Of a DNA stretch of 64,000 bases, positions 1 to 9,195 are shown piece after piece (within the stretch, counting starts at the first letter, position 1; each line of letters starts with the position of its first letter). The stretch is from an uncultured Muribaculaceae bacterium (lineage in GTDB: Bacteria; Bacteroidota; Bacteroidia; Bacteroidales; Muribaculaceae), in assembly GCA_944320595.1 (NCBI GenBank), contig CALUIB010000013.1:29480-93479 (forward strand). Direction: 5' to 3'. The translations under genes and the position numbers were made by a program. Below the pieces are notes generated by a model, which was not told the DNA's origin, did no database searches, and saw only the letters and a list, made by a program, of their open reading frames with translations.

Positions 1-31
1 ATGGCCGGCATGATTGCCGGCCATGTTTTTT
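1..31 (+). terminator. Intrinsic terminator of a gene left of the window
   Basis: A perfect 10-bp stem (1-10 with 15-24) closes a four-base loop and is followed by a run of six T at 26-31. It probably ends a plus-strand transcript whose gene lies outside the window. No coding sequence is visible between here and the ilv promoter. Confidence 0.75.
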
Positions 32-121
32 CATTGCCGGGGTGTGATATGACGACTTTTTGCGGCCATGCTGCTTGCTGCTTTTAATTTGTAGGTTCGA
101 TGGCAAATTTTGTATAAAAGA

Positions 122-153
122 TTTGTATTATTGAATATTCTTGCATAACTTTG
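122..153 (+). promoter_or_regulatory. Promoter of the ilv operon
   Basis: A TTTG box at 122-125 is separated by 20 bases from TAACTTTG at 146-153. This matches the Bacteroidetes sigma-ABfr consensus (TTTG, 19-21 bases, TAnnTTTG). Transcription should start near 160, which puts the leader peptide start about 20 bases into the RNA. Confidence 0.8.
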
Positions 154-179
154 TGGCAGTAAAAAAAGAAAATGTGGTT

Positions 180-284
180 ATGAACGCGCTCGTCTCTGTT
201 GTCAACTTGCTATCTGTCGTCATGCTACACGTCGCCTTGTCGATTAGCGTCGTGGCAGTGGTCGTGGATATTATTGCAAGATGA
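180..284 (+). CDS. ilv leader peptide (attenuator)
   Basis: A 34-codon frame starts with ATG at 180 and stops with TGA at 282-284. It encodes a peptide with 11 Val, 5 Leu and 3 Ile, including the runs VAVVV and DII near its end. It begins just downstream of the ilv promoter and is followed by a terminator before ilvD. The layout matches the leader peptides that control ilv and leu operons in enterobacteria by ribosome stalling on branched-chain codons. The peptide is seen directly; the control mechanism is inferred. I do not know of this leader being described in this group. Confidence 0.8.
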   Translation: MNALVSVVNLLSVVMLHVALSISVVAVVVDIIAR

Positions 285-285
285 T

Positions 286-370
286 GGAGGGGGAGCGCGG
301 TACATCGCCAATGCGCACACATAGAAGAAGCACTTAGTTGAAAACACACATACAAAAAAGCCTTTCCTCC
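286..370 (+). promoter_or_regulatory. Possible antiterminator pairing in the ilv leader RNA
   Basis: Bases 286-293 (GGAGGGGG), just after the leader stop codon, can pair with 363-370 (TTTCCTCC) using three G-U pairs. The second segment includes part of the left arm of the terminator at 354-412, so the two structures exclude each other. A ribosome at the leader stop codon would cover 286-293 and let the terminator form, while one stalled further back on Val/Leu/Ile codons would leave it free. A second complementarity exists between 303-310 and 385-392. Read by eye only. Confidence 0.5.
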
Positions 371-412
371 AAGAACAAGCAACATGGCGATGGCGGAAAG
401 GTTTTTCTTTTT
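354..412 (+). terminator. ilv attenuator terminator
   Basis: Bases 356-367 pair with 395-406: a CCTTTCC/GGAAAGG core plus A-T and G-U pairs. The stem can extend inward with 369-370 and 392-393. It is followed by the T-rich run 402-413. It lies between the leader peptide and ilvD, about 65 bases before the ilvD start, so it can only act to reduce transcription into ilvD. Confidence 0.75.
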
Positions 413-477
413 TGGCAATGTGCCTTCACACGCAAGCGCAGCATGGTAAACAAATGAAATAATAGAAAAATTAAGAT

Positions 478-2301
478 ATGAGTATTCCGTTAAGAAGTTC
501 AATATCCACCAGTGGCCGCCGCATGGCCGGGGCACGAGCCTTGTGGATGGCCAACGGCATGAAACCTATGCAGATGGGCAAGCCAATCATTGCCATCGTT
601 AACTCGTTCACGCAATTCGTGCCGGGGCACACGCACCTGCACGAGGTGGGGCAGATGGTGAAGCGCGAGATTGAGCAGATGGGCTGTTTCGCAGCCGAAT
701 TCAATACAATCGCCATCGACGACGGCATTGCTATGGGGCACCAAGGTATGCTGTATTCGTTGCCTTCGCGTGACTTGATTGCCGACAGCGTGGAATATAT
801 GGTCAATGCCCATTGCGCCGACGCGATGGTGTGCATAAGCAATTGCGACAAGATAACGCCGGGAATGCTGATGGCGGCGATGAGGCTGAACATACCCACG
901 ATTTTCGTGTCGGGCGGCCCCATGGAGGCTGGCCGGTTAGGCAACCGTGCGCTCGACCTTATCGATGTGATGGTGGATGCAGCCGACACGAGCATCGACG
1001 ACAGCACCATAGCCGAGGTGGAGGCGTGTGCATGCCCCACGTGCGGTTCTTGCTCGGGAATGTTCACCGCCAACTCGATGAATTGCCTTGTCGAGGCTCT
1101 CGGGTTGGGGTTGCCGGGCAATGGCACCATAGTGGCAACTCATGCCAACCGCCTGGGGCTGTTCAAGCAGGCCGCGCGGCTGATAGTGGAGAATTGCCGG
1201 AAGTATTACGAGGAAGGCGACGAGAGCGTGTTGCCGCGCAGCATAGCGAGCCGGCAAGCGATGCTTAACGCCATGACGCTCGACATTGCCATGGGGGGCA
1301 GCACAAATACTGTGCTGCACCTGCTTGCCGTGGCCAATGAGGCCGGTGCCGACTTCACCATGGCCGACATCGATGCCCTTTCGCGACGCACTCCGGTGCT
1401 GTGCAAGGTTGCGCCCAACTCGAAGTATCACATCGAGGACGTGAACCGCGCCGGTGGCATAATGTCGATAATGGGGATACTTGCCGCCGGGGGGCTTATC
1501 GACACGTCGCTGCGGCGTGTTGACGGGCTGACGCTGGGCGAGGCCATCGACCGCTACGCCATCGGCGGTAGCAAGTTCGACACGGCGACGGCGTGGCTGT
1601 GGAAAAGTGCACCCGCGGGCGTGAGGAGCGTGACGCTGGGCGGACAGGAGAATTACTACAAGGAGCTTGACACCGACCGTGCCACGGGTTGCATACGCGA
1701 TTTCGACCACGCTTATGTGAAAGATGGCGGACTTGCCGTGCTGCGCGGCAACATTGCCCTGCACGGGTGCGTAGTGAAGACTGCCGGTGTCGATGAGAGC
1801 ATTTTCCACTTCCGCGGCACGGCGCGTGTGTTCCAGTCGCAGGAGGAGGCCGTCGATGGAATACTTGGCGGCAAGGTGCAGGCTGGCGACGTTGTGGTCA
1901 TCATTTACGAAGGCCCCAAGGGCGGGCCGGGAATGCAGGAGATGCTTTACCCGACGTCCTACATCAAGTCGCGCCACCTTGGCAAGGAGTGCGCGCTCAT
2001 CACCGACGGGCGTTTCTCGGGAGGCACGTCGGGGCTGTCGATAGGGCACATCTCGCCCGAGGCTGCCCGCGGTGGCAACGTGGGCCTGCTGCGCGATGGC
2101 GACGTCATCGACATCAATATCCCCGAGCGCAGCATCAATGTGATGCTTAGCGACGAGGAGCTTGCCGCACGGCGAGCCGAGGAGGAGGCCAAGGGAGCCG
2201 ATGCCTTCAAGCCCACACGGCGCAACCGAGTGGTGTCGAAGGCACTTCAGGCTTACGCCTCGATGGTGACATCGGCCGACCGTGGCGGTGTGCGCGAGTG
2301 A
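478..2301 (+). CDS. ilvD: Dihydroxy-acid dehydratase
   Basis: A 607-residue protein that removes water from 2,3-dihydroxy acids to give the 2-keto acids leading to valine, leucine and isoleucine, in the cytoplasm. It is collinear with the E. coli-type enzyme over its full length. The iron-sulfur cysteines are seen in CISNCDK (C123) and [11 protein letters not shown] (C189, C192), and the C-terminal EGPKGGPGM and [10 protein letters not shown] signatures are intact. It is the first structural gene of the operon and lies just after the attenuator. ATG at 478 gives the standard start, [14 protein letters not shown] following soon after. Confidence 0.97.
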   Translation: MSIPLRSSISTSGRRMAGARALWMANGMKPMQMGKPIIAIVNSFTQFVPGHTHLHEVGQMVKREIEQMGCFAAEFNTIAIDDGIAMGHQGMLYSLPSRDLIADSVEYMVNAHCADAMVCISNCDKITPGMLMAAMRLNIPTIFVSGGPMEAGRLGNRALDLIDVMVDAADTSIDDSTIAEVEACACPTCGSCSGMFTANSMNCLVEALGLGLPGNGTIVATHANRLGLFKQAARLIVENCRKYYEEGDESVLPRSIASRQAMLNAMTLDIAMGGSTNTVLHLLAVANEAGADFTMADIDALSRRTPVLCKVAPNSKYHIEDVNRAGGIMSIMGILAAGGLIDTSLRRVDGLTLGEAIDRYAIGGSKFDTATAWLWKSAPAGVRSVTLGGQENYYKELDTDRATGCIRDFDHAYVKDGGLAVLRGNIALHGCVVKTAGVDESIFHFRGTARVFQSQEEAVDGILGGKVQAGDVVVIIYEGPKGGPGMQEMLYPTSYIKSRHLGKECALITDGRFSGGTSGLSIGHISPEAARGGNVGLLRDGDVIDINIPERSINVMLSDEELAARRAEEEAKGADAFKPTRRNRVVSKALQAYASMVTSADRGGVRE

Positions 2302-2359
2302 GAGCTATTGACGATAAACGATATTGCAAAAATTTAGATATTAGGAAGAAAGATATATT

Positions 2360-4075
2360 ATGGGTGAAATGATTTCAGGAGCCGAGGCGTTGGTGCGTTC
2401 GCTCGTTGCCGAAGGGGTCGATACCATCTTCGGTTACCCGGGTGGGGCCATTATCCCGGTTTTCGACCGCTTATATGACTACAAAGACCGCCTGCGGCAC
2501 ATACTCGTGCGGCACGAGCAGGGGGCTACCCATGCTGCGCAGGGTTATGCGCGTGTGTCGGGGCGCACCGGCGTGGTGGTGGTGACTTCGGGACCGGCGG
2601 CCACCAATGTAATCACCGGCCTTGGCGATGCCATGATGGACAGCACGCCGCTTGTGGTGATTACCGGCCAGGTGGGAAGCGAGCTGCTTGGCTCTGACGC
2701 TTTTCAGGAGACCGACGTGATAGGCATCACGCAGCCGGTGACGAAATGGAGCTACCAAATTCGCAACGTGGAGGACTTGCGCTGGGCTGTACCCAGGGCC
2801 TTCTATATAGCCTCGAATGGCCGCCCCGGCCCGGTGGTGCTTGACTTTGCCAAGAATGCGCAGAACGACATGATGGAGTGGCGGGGATACAAGAAGTGCC
2901 ACTTCGTGCGCACCTACGAGCCTTGTCCTGAAATCTGCGAGGCCGACGTTGACACGGTGGCCGGTATGATTGATGCGGCGCACCGCCCGTTGATAATAGC
3001 CGGGCACGGCGTGGAGATAGCTGGCGGCGAGCAGGAGCTGCTGAGGCTGGCGCGGAAGGCGCAGGTGCCGGTGGCTACTACGTTGCTGGGGTTGTCAACA
3101 ATCGACACCGACGAACCGCTGTTCAAGGGAATGGTGGGAATGCACGGCAATGTGGCTGCAAACGTGGCGATAGGTGAATGCGACTTGCTTGTGGCCGTGG
3201 GAATGAGGTTCGATGACCGCGTGACCGGCGACCCGGCTCACTTCGCCAAGCAGGCAAGGGTGGTGCACATCGACATCGATTCGTCGGAGTTTGGCAAGAT
3301 TATCGCCCCGGCGGCCACAGTGCATGGCGATGCCAAGGCGGTGCTGGCGATGCTTGCCGACAAGGTGGCCGAGGCAAGGCACGACGAGTGGCTTGCCAGT
3401 TTCGACAAGGCTCGCAAGGTGGAATGGGAGAAGGTGGTAAAGCCCGAGCTTGAAGGTGATGGCAGCCGCATCACTATGGGCAGTGTGGCTCGCAAGGTGG
3501 CCGAGGCCGCCGGGCGCGGAGCAGTGCTTGTGACCGACGTGGGGCAGAACCAAATGCTTTCGGCGCGGTATTTCAAGTACACGGCTCCGCGCAGCATCAT
3601 CACTTCTGGCGGACTTGGAACCATGGGGTTCGGCCTGCCGGCATCGATTGGCGCAAAGATAGGTGCGCCCGAGCGCACGGTGTGCTTCTTCACGGGCGAC
3701 GGTGGCCTGCAGATGACTGTCGAGGAACTTGGCGTGATATTGCAATATGGGATTGACGTGAAAATTGTGTTGCTCAACAACAACTTCCTCGGGATGGTGC
3801 GCCAATGGCAGACGCTGTTCTACGACAGGCGTTTCTCCGAAACCGCGCTTGTGAACCCCAATTTCGTGGCGTTGGCCAATGCATACGGCATCCCGGCCGA
3901 AGATGTCGAGACTCCCGGTCAGCTCGACGGAGCCATTGGGCGTATGCTGGCACACAAGGGCGCTTACCTGCTCAATATCAATATCGACCCCGAGGAGCTT
4001 GTCTATCCCATGACCCCGGCCGGTGCCCCATGCACCACCATCTTGCTGAACAAAGATGAGAAATACGAACATTAA
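2360..4075 (+). CDS. ilvB: Acetolactate synthase, large catalytic subunit
   Basis: A 571-residue thiamine-diphosphate enzyme that condenses two pyruvates, or pyruvate and 2-oxobutyrate, in the first common step to branched-chain amino acids. The N-terminal domain has GYPGGAIIP and the catalytic glutamate E53 in RHEQGATHAAQGYAR. The C-terminal domain carries the diphosphate-binding motif GDGGLQMTVEEL, ending LLNNN. Length and domain order are normal. It follows ilvD after 58 bases and precedes the regulatory subunit by 12 bases. Confidence 0.97.
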   Translation: MGEMISGAEALVRSLVAEGVDTIFGYPGGAIIPVFDRLYDYKDRLRHILVRHEQGATHAAQGYARVSGRTGVVVVTSGPAATNVITGLGDAMMDSTPLVVITGQVGSELLGSDAFQETDVIGITQPVTKWSYQIRNVEDLRWAVPRAFYIASNGRPGPVVLDFAKNAQNDMMEWRGYKKCHFVRTYEPCPEICEADVDTVAGMIDAAHRPLIIAGHGVEIAGGEQELLRLARKAQVPVATTLLGLSTIDTDEPLFKGMVGMHGNVAANVAIGECDLLVAVGMRFDDRVTGDPAHFAKQARVVHIDIDSSEFGKIIAPAATVHGDAKAVLAMLADKVAEARHDEWLASFDKARKVEWEKVVKPELEGDGSRITMGSVARKVAEAAGRGAVLVTDVGQNQMLSARYFKYTAPRSIITSGGLGTMGFGLPASIGAKIGAPERTVCFFTGDGGLQMTVEELGVILQYGIDVKIVLLNNNFLGMVRQWQTLFYDRRFSETALVNPNFVALANAYGIPAEDVETPGQLDGAIGRMLAHKGAYLLNINIDPEELVYPMTPAGAPCTTILLNKDEKYEH

Positions 4076-4087
4076 CCTCGCCACAAA

Positions 4088-4666
4088 ATGGAAGAAGTAA
4101 ACAATAGCAAGGAGCTGTTCACGGTTACGGTTTTCTCTGAGAACCGTGTGGGCTTGCTCAACCAGATATCTATCATTTTCACCCGGCGTAAGCTCAACAT
4201 CGAGTCGCTGTCGGTGTCGCCGTCGTCGATTGCCGGGGTCCACAAGTTCACCATCACCACGCTTACCGACGAGCCTACCATAGCCAAGCTCGTGACGCAG
4301 ATTGAAAAGCGCATCGATGTGCTCAAGTCGTTTTATTACCGCGACAGCGAGATTGTCTATCAGGAGGTGGCACTTTACAAGGTGCCCACGCAGCAGCTGC
4401 TCGACGAGGAGAACCTTGAGAAGATAATACGCCGCCACAATGCCCGCATACTTGAAATCACGCGCGAATACACGGTGATTGAGAAGACGGGCCACGACGA
4501 CGAGACTACGGCCCTGTTTGAGGAACTTAGGCGTTACGATATTCGCCAATTCGTGCGCAGCGGGCGCGTGGCTGTCACCAAGTCGCCCGAGGAGTATGTT
4601 ACCATGTACATTGAGGAACGCGCACGGCGCAAAGAGGAGGTGGAGCGATGCTTGAACGAAGGATAA
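4088..4666 (+). CDS. ilvN: Acetolactate synthase, small regulatory subunit
   Basis: A 192-residue protein that binds the large subunit and gives feedback control by valine. The N-terminal ACT domain is seen at about residues 10-85 (FTVTVFSENRVGLLNQIS, then IESLSVSPS). The rest matches the C-terminal small-subunit domain (ITREYTVIEKTGH). It lies 12 bases after ilvB, and its last 19 bases overlap the start of the thioesterase gene. The symbol ilvH would be equally suitable. Confidence 0.95.
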   Translation: MEEVNNSKELFTVTVFSENRVGLLNQISIIFTRRKLNIESLSVSPSSIAGVHKFTITTLTDEPTIAKLVTQIEKRIDVLKSFYYRDSEIVYQEVALYKVPTQQLLDEENLEKIIRRHNARILEITREYTVIEKTGHDDETTALFEELRRYDIRQFVRSGRVAVTKSPEEYVTMYIEERARRKEEVERCLNEG

Positions 4667-5445
4667 CCGAGGACGGTGGAATATATTCCCACGAGTTCTT
4701 CCTTGCCGCAGGCGAATGCAACGCCGAGTGCCGTATGCCGCTGCCAATGCTTGTGAGCCGCTTGATAAGGGTGGCCACCGAGCACGCCAATGTGATGAAC
4801 CTTGGGTTTTCGCACTTTGCCCCCGAGGGGCGCGGATGGGTGCTCACCAAGCTCGCCGTGGAGATGTCGCGCTACCCGCAGGTCAACGAGAACTACACCA
4901 TAAAGACGTGGATGGAGGAGGCCAACAAGTTGCTGTCGTTCCGCGCGTTTTCAATACATTGCGGCGACGAGACGGTGGGATATGTACGCTCGGAGTGGGC
5001 GATTATAGATATGCGCACGCGCAGGTTGTGCGATATTTCGGCGGTGAAGGAACTCGCCGACAGCGCCAGGCCCGACGTGTCTTGCCCCATAGCCCCGCCG
5101 GTGCGTCTGACGGCAGTCAAGGGTGGGCGGCAGTCCAATTACACATTCGGCTACTGCGACGTTGACTTCAACCGCCACGTCAACACTGTGCGGTACATAG
5201 AGCGGCTTATGGACCAGTGGCCCATAGAGCATTACGACCGCTACCAGGTGTCGCGTTTCGATGTCACATTCATGCGCGAGTGCCATTACGGTGCCACGGT
5301 TGAGATAAAGGTTGACGATGCCGACCCGGCCGACAGTCGTGCCGAGATTGCCGAGGGGGCTGTGGTGCACTGCCGGGCGCGGTTCAGGTTCAGCGAATTT
5401 AATGCGAAGGATATAAAATTAGATATTAACACATTCATAAATTAA
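4648..5445 (+). CDS. Acyl-ACP thioesterase
   Basis: A 265-residue protein of the FatA/FatB type acyl-ACP thioesterase family, which releases free fatty acids from acyl carrier protein. Two hotdog domains are present. The second has the active-site pattern DVDFNRHVNTVRYIE, with D173, N175 and H177 in the places of the catalytic Asp, Asn and His of plant enzymes. Its ATG lies inside ilvN (19-base overlap) and it ends 7 bases before ilvC, so it is cotranscribed with branched-chain amino acid genes. That placement suggests, as inference, a link to branched-chain fatty acid metabolism. Confidence 0.88.
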   Translation: MLERRITEDGGIYSHEFFLAAGECNAECRMPLPMLVSRLIRVATEHANVMNLGFSHFAPEGRGWVLTKLAVEMSRYPQVNENYTIKTWMEEANKLLSFRAFSIHCGDETVGYVRSEWAIIDMRTRRLCDISAVKELADSARPDVSCPIAPPVRLTAVKGGRQSNYTFGYCDVDFNRHVNTVRYIERLMDQWPIEHYDRYQVSRFDVTFMRECHYGATVEIKVDDADPADSRAEIAEGAVVHCRARFRFSEFNAKDIKLDINTFIN

Positions 5446-5452
5446 AATAACT

Positions 5453-6499
5453 ATGGCAATTTTGAATTTTGGCGGTGTTGACGAGAAAGTGGTCACCCGC
5501 GACGAGTTTACACTTGAAAAAGCGAGAGAAGTATTGAAGGACGAGACCATAGCGGTCATCGGATATGGCGTTCAAGGCCCCGGGCAGGCACTCAACCTGC
5601 GCGACAACGGTTTCAAGGTAATCGTGGGTCAGCGCAAGGAGAGCAAGACGTGGGACAAGGCCGTTGCCGACGGCTGGGTTCCCGGCGAGACGCTGTTTGA
5701 GATAGAGGAGGCCGCCAAGCGTGGCACGGTCATCGAATACCTGCTTAGCGATGCAGCCCAGATAGCCCTGTGGCCTACAATCAAGAAACACCTCACGGCA
5801 GGCAAGGCACTATATTTCTCGCACGGTTTTGGCATCACCTACAGCGAGCGCACAGGCATAGTTCCGCCCAAGGATGTTGACGTGATAATGGTTGCTCCCA
5901 AGGGGTCGGGAACGTCGTTGCGCACCATGTTCCTGCAGGGGCGCGGCATCAATTCCAGCTACGCCGTTTATCAGGACGCTACAGGCCATGCGCTTGACCG
6001 CTGCATAGCACTCGGCATAGGCGTGGGTTCGGGCTACCTGTTCGAGACCACATTCAAGCGTGAAGTTTACAGCGACCTCACCGGCGAGCGCGGTTCGCTG
6101 ATGGGTGCAATCCAGGGCTTGCTGCTTGCGCAGTATGAAGTGCTCAGGGAAAACGGCCACACCCCGTCGGAAGCGTTCAATGAGACGGTTGAGGAACTCA
6201 CGCAGTCGCTCATGCCGCTCTTTGCAGCAAAGGGCATGGACTGGATGTATGCCAACTGCTCTACCACCGCCCAACGCGGTGCGCTTGACTGGATGGGGCC
6301 GTTCCACGATGCCATCAAGCCCGTGATGGAGAAACTGTATGAGAGCGTGAAGACCGGCAACGAGGCTCAAATATCAATCGACACCAACAGCCAGCCCGAC
6401 TACCGCGAAAAGCTCAACGCCGAGCTGAAGGCCCTGCGCGAAAGCGAGATGTGGCGCACCGGCGAGACAGTGCGCAAGCTCCGCCCCGAAAACAACTGA
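5453..6499 (+). CDS. ilvC: Ketol-acid reductoisomerase
   Basis: A 348-residue enzyme that isomerises and reduces acetolactate or acetohydroxybutyrate to the dihydroxy acid used by IlvD. A Rossmann nucleotide-binding motif is seen near residues 36-48 (IGYGVQGPGQALNL), followed by the loop GQRKESKTW that decides cofactor preference. The acidic metal-binding region (DLTGERG, then EELTQSLMP) follows in the all-helical domain. It is the last gene of the operon and is followed by a strong terminator. Confidence 0.97.
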   Translation: MAILNFGGVDEKVVTRDEFTLEKAREVLKDETIAVIGYGVQGPGQALNLRDNGFKVIVGQRKESKTWDKAVADGWVPGETLFEIEEAAKRGTVIEYLLSDAAQIALWPTIKKHLTAGKALYFSHGFGITYSERTGIVPPKDVDVIMVAPKGSGTSLRTMFLQGRGINSSYAVYQDATGHALDRCIALGIGVGSGYLFETTFKREVYSDLTGERGSLMGAIQGLLLAQYEVLRENGHTPSEAFNETVEELTQSLMPLFAAKGMDWMYANCSTTAQRGALDWMGPFHDAIKPVMEKLYESVKTGNEAQISIDTNSQPDYREKLNAELKALRESEMWRTGETVRKLRPENN

Positions 6500-6523
6500 T
6501 GCCCCGCTAGGGTCAGTCATCCA

Positions 6524-6583
6524 AACCGAAAAAAAAAGCGGCTCCAGCCACCAAACTATGTGGCTGAAGCCGCTTTTTCGGTT
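6524..6583 (+). terminator. Terminator of the ilv operon
   Basis: A long, nearly perfect stem joins the AACCG/A-rich left arm (6524-6551) to GTGGCTG and GCCGC at 6560-6573, which are followed by TTTTTCGGTT. The A and T runs on the two sides would let it work on both strands. It lies 25 bases after ilvC and isolates the operon from the cassette downstream. Confidence 0.9.
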
Positions 6584-6650
6584 GACATGAATGTCTCCGC
6601 ATTCAACTGTAGTAGAATAGATAAAAGTTGCAAGAAAGTGGAGGAAAAGA

Positions 6651-6682
6651 TTTGGAGGATGCAACAAAACCTTTTATTTTTG
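6651..6682 (+). promoter_or_regulatory. Promoter of the DUF262/ATPase cassette
   Basis: TTTG at 6651-6654, 20 bases, then TATTTTTG at 6675-6682 is an exact match to the Bacteroidetes promoter consensus. Transcription should start near 6690, giving a leader of about 50 bases before the ATG at 6738. It gives the cassette its own transcription unit. Confidence 0.75.
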
Positions 6683-6737
6683 TAAAGGCAAAGTAACAAT
6701 GGTTTCCCATTGCCTAAGAATGTATTAAAATAAGTGT

Positions 6738-8108
6738 ATGTATATCTCGCTTAATCTGAAGAATATCGGTGACACGAAACTGACGCTACTCCCTGCGTCA
6801 GCAGAGGAAAATAACAAAGAGTTTATGTTGGTAAGGAACGAGAAGGACTTGGACAACCCTTTTCTCTCTTTGCGCTTGGAGGAAAATCACTTTGTCGTAA
6901 CCAATCAACATGATATTGAAGTGCCAGAGGAGCAACTTGCTCTGGAACTTGATGAGTTGGCATTGGAGGTAATCGCCGCTATACAACGTGGAGATGACTT
7001 GTCGGACGTGACTTTGGTGGATGTGGATAAGCCATATAATCCCGACAAAATTCGCGTTGAATCAAAAAATTTCTCACTCAGACAAATATACGACATGATA
7101 AACATGGGGGATTTGAACCTGCATCCAGACTTTCAACGTAACCTGGTATGGGATAATTTCCGCAAGTCAAGGCTTATAGAATCTATATTGCTACGCATTC
7201 CGTTACCTATGTTTTACTTCTCACAAGATGATGATGGGGTGTTGTCTGTGGTGGACGGACTGCAACGCCTGTCTGCGATCTATGAGTTCATGGAGAATAA
7301 ATTGGTGCTGAAAGACTTAGAGTATTTGGAAAACTGCAACAACAAGACTTACAGTGGGAAAGGAAACAGGATAGATGACAAATACGTGAGGTGGTTTAAC
7401 ATGACGCAAATAGTGGTAAATGTCATCGACCCGCAATCACCGCCTAAAGTGAAGTTTGACATATTTAGGCGCATCAATACGGGAGGAAGGCCACTTAACG
7501 CACAAGAGTTGCGTAACTGCTTGGCCGGAAATGGACTAAGGGAGACGTTGAAAAAAATGGTTGACCTTAGGAGCTTCAAAGAGGCCACCTCCAAAAGCAT
7601 CAAGGACACACGAATGGACGCACAAGAGTTGGCATTACGTTTTATCTATTTTTATCGACTCATTTACAAAGAAAAGTTGGGTGTCACGGCCTATTCTGGC
7701 AACATGGATGATGAACTGGACAAGTTGGTAGATGAAATCGGTAAGGACGAGGCGAAAGACCTGGAGACCTATGTGGCGGCTTTTGACAAGGCTATGTATA
7801 GCGCAGAATGGCTGTTCGGTAAGCATGCCTTTAGAAAAGTACACAAAGACACGTTGCCAGAAAGCGGTAAATCTGTTATTAACAAAGCGTTATTTGTCAG
7901 TATGTCGGTATTGCTGAGTAGAAAGAAGGCAGAATCCATCCGATGTCTTCCTCGCTATGCCAAAATATCAGTGTTGGGAAAAGAGATGGACGATAATGAT
8001 GAATACCGTTATTATATGTCTTATGGTACAAATGGGAAAAAGAATATTGAATGTGCTTTCAAAGTGGCGGAAAAACTGTTAAAGGATATAGAGAATGACA
8101 AACATTAG
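6738..8108 (+). CDS. DUF262 protein, first gene of a probable defence cassette
   Basis: A 456-residue protein with a DUF262 domain at about residues 115-260. The signature HPDFQRNLVW is followed by VVDGLQRLSAIYEF (D173-R177), the nucleotide-handling motif of this ParB-related fold, and later FRRINTGGRPLNAQELRN. The first 105 residues match nothing I know. There is no DUF1524 HNH nuclease part such as GmrSD type IV restriction proteins carry. It overlaps the next gene by 14 bases. Its DNA is richer in A+T than the ilv genes, which suggests acquisition by transfer. Anti-phage function is inferred from domains and neighbours. Confidence 0.82.
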   Translation: MYISLNLKNIGDTKLTLLPASAEENNKEFMLVRNEKDLDNPFLSLRLEENHFVVTNQHDIEVPEEQLALELDELALEVIAAIQRGDDLSDVTLVDVDKPYNPDKIRVESKNFSLRQIYDMINMGDLNLHPDFQRNLVWDNFRKSRLIESILLRIPLPMFYFSQDDDGVLSVVDGLQRLSAIYEFMENKLVLKDLEYLENCNNKTYSGKGNRIDDKYVRWFNMTQIVVNVIDPQSPPKVKFDIFRRINTGGRPLNAQELRNCLAGNGLRETLKKMVDLRSFKEATSKSIKDTRMDAQELALRFIYFYRLIYKEKLGVTAYSGNMDDELDKLVDEIGKDEAKDLETYVAAFDKAMYSAEWLFGKHAFRKVHKDTLPESGKSVINKALFVSMSVLLSRKKAESIRCLPRYAKISVLGKEMDDNDEYRYYMSYGTNGKKNIECAFKVAEKLLKDIENDKH

Positions 8109-9195
8109 AATTAAAAACTTCAAATGCTTTACTGACGCTGTTATTGAGCTGAACCAACTCTCCTTGTTGGTAGGAGCTAACGGAGTGGGGAAAAGTACGG
8201 TAATACAAGCTATCCTGCTATTAAAAAACACCATTGTAGCTTTTTCAAAAAATGAAAAGAAGGTAGCCCTGAACGATGAGAATATAACGCTTGGCACGGC
8301 AGATGACATATTATGCCAAACGGCAAACGAACAATGCATAACATTGTCTATCGATGACAAACAGTTGGGAAACACAGTAGAGTGCCGCTACAGCGTAGAT
8401 GCGTATGAAAGTCCGTTAGACATACACATTGACGAGGTTTCTCAGCAAGGACATCACTTATTGGCAGGACATCACCTTCATTATCTGAGTGCGGAACGAC
8501 TCGGTCCTCGTATATCACAGCCGCTGCATAGTCTGCCGTATATAGATGTAGGATGCAACGGACAATATACCGCTCAGGTGCTTAGTCATGAGGGAGGTAT
8601 GTTGAAGGTTGAGAAAGATAGGATGTTTGAGGTCACGAAAAACAGGATTTTACAGGCGCAAGTAAATGAATGGTTGTCGAAAATCTTGCCGGGCATACAT
8701 ATATCTGCTAACCAAGACACAAAAAGCCTGCAGGCACAAATAAGAATAGACAATCATAACGGCTTAACGCCTATGTTGGCTCCTAACATAGGGTTTGGCA
8801 TAAGCTATGTGTTGCCAATTATCACGGCTGGACTGACCGTGGAGAAAGAGAGCCTATTTATTGTGGAAAATCCTGAAGCACACCTTCACCCAGCGGCGCA
8901 GTCGGCAATAGGAGAATTCCTGGGAATGGTAGCGCAAAGCGGTGTGAATGTCATCATAGAAACCCATAGTGACCATGTGGTAAACGGAGTGCAACTATAT
9001 GTAGCTGGGCACAAGGAATTTCATGGCAAGGTGAGTGTCTTGAATTTCTCTTCAAGTAAAGAAGACGTGCAGCCCTCCATCGAATCTTTGACTATGAATG
9101 AATATGGAGAACTATCTGACTGGCCGAATGGATTTTTTGACCAAACGCAGATTGACTTCATGAGATTACAGAAACTGCGAAACGCCCATGTTTAA
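8095..9195 (+). CDS. AAA/ABC-type ATPase with DUF3696 C-terminus
   Basis: A 366-residue ATPase of the RecF/OLD-like group. Walker A is GANGVGKST at residues 27-35, the Walker B region is LFIVENPEAHLHP near 255-268, and the switch histidine is in ETHSDH near 289-294. The C-terminal motif GELSDWPNGFFDQ marks DUF3696. Such ATPases often sit in bacterial defence modules beside an effector. It overlaps DUF262 upstream by 14 bases and the next gene downstream by 8, so the three products are probably made together. The product has no signal peptide or membrane segment. Confidence 0.88.
   Translation: MTNIRIKNFKCFTDAVIELNQLSLLVGANGVGKSTVIQAILLLKNTIVAFSKNEKKVALNDENITLGTADDILCQTANEQCITLSIDDKQLGNTVECRYSVDAYESPLDIHIDEVSQQGHHLLAGHHLHYLSAERLGPRISQPLHSLPYIDVGCNGQYTAQVLSHEGGMLKVEKDRMFEVTKNRILQAQVNEWLSKILPGIHISANQDTKSLQAQIRIDNHNGLTPMLAPNIGFGISYVLPIITAGLTVEKESLFIVENPEAHLHPAAQSAIGEFLGMVAQSGVNVIIETHSDHVVNGVQLYVAGHKEFHGKVSVLNFSSSKEDVQPSIESLTMNEYGELSDWPNGFFDQTQIDFMRLQKLRNAHV

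Noticed and set aside
3095..4747. A 550-codon open frame on the minus strand opposite ilvB and ilvN
   Set aside because: It lies fully antisense to clear ilv genes, has no recognisable domain, and is explained by G+C-rich codon bias keeping the opposite strand open. The same holds for the minus frames at 937-2049 and 54350-56047 and the plus frame at 44731-46095.
6738..8108. Reading the DUF262 gene as a GmrSD-type IV restriction enzyme
   Set aside because: The protein has the DUF262 part but no DUF1524 HNH nuclease motif, and no separate nuclease gene follows.
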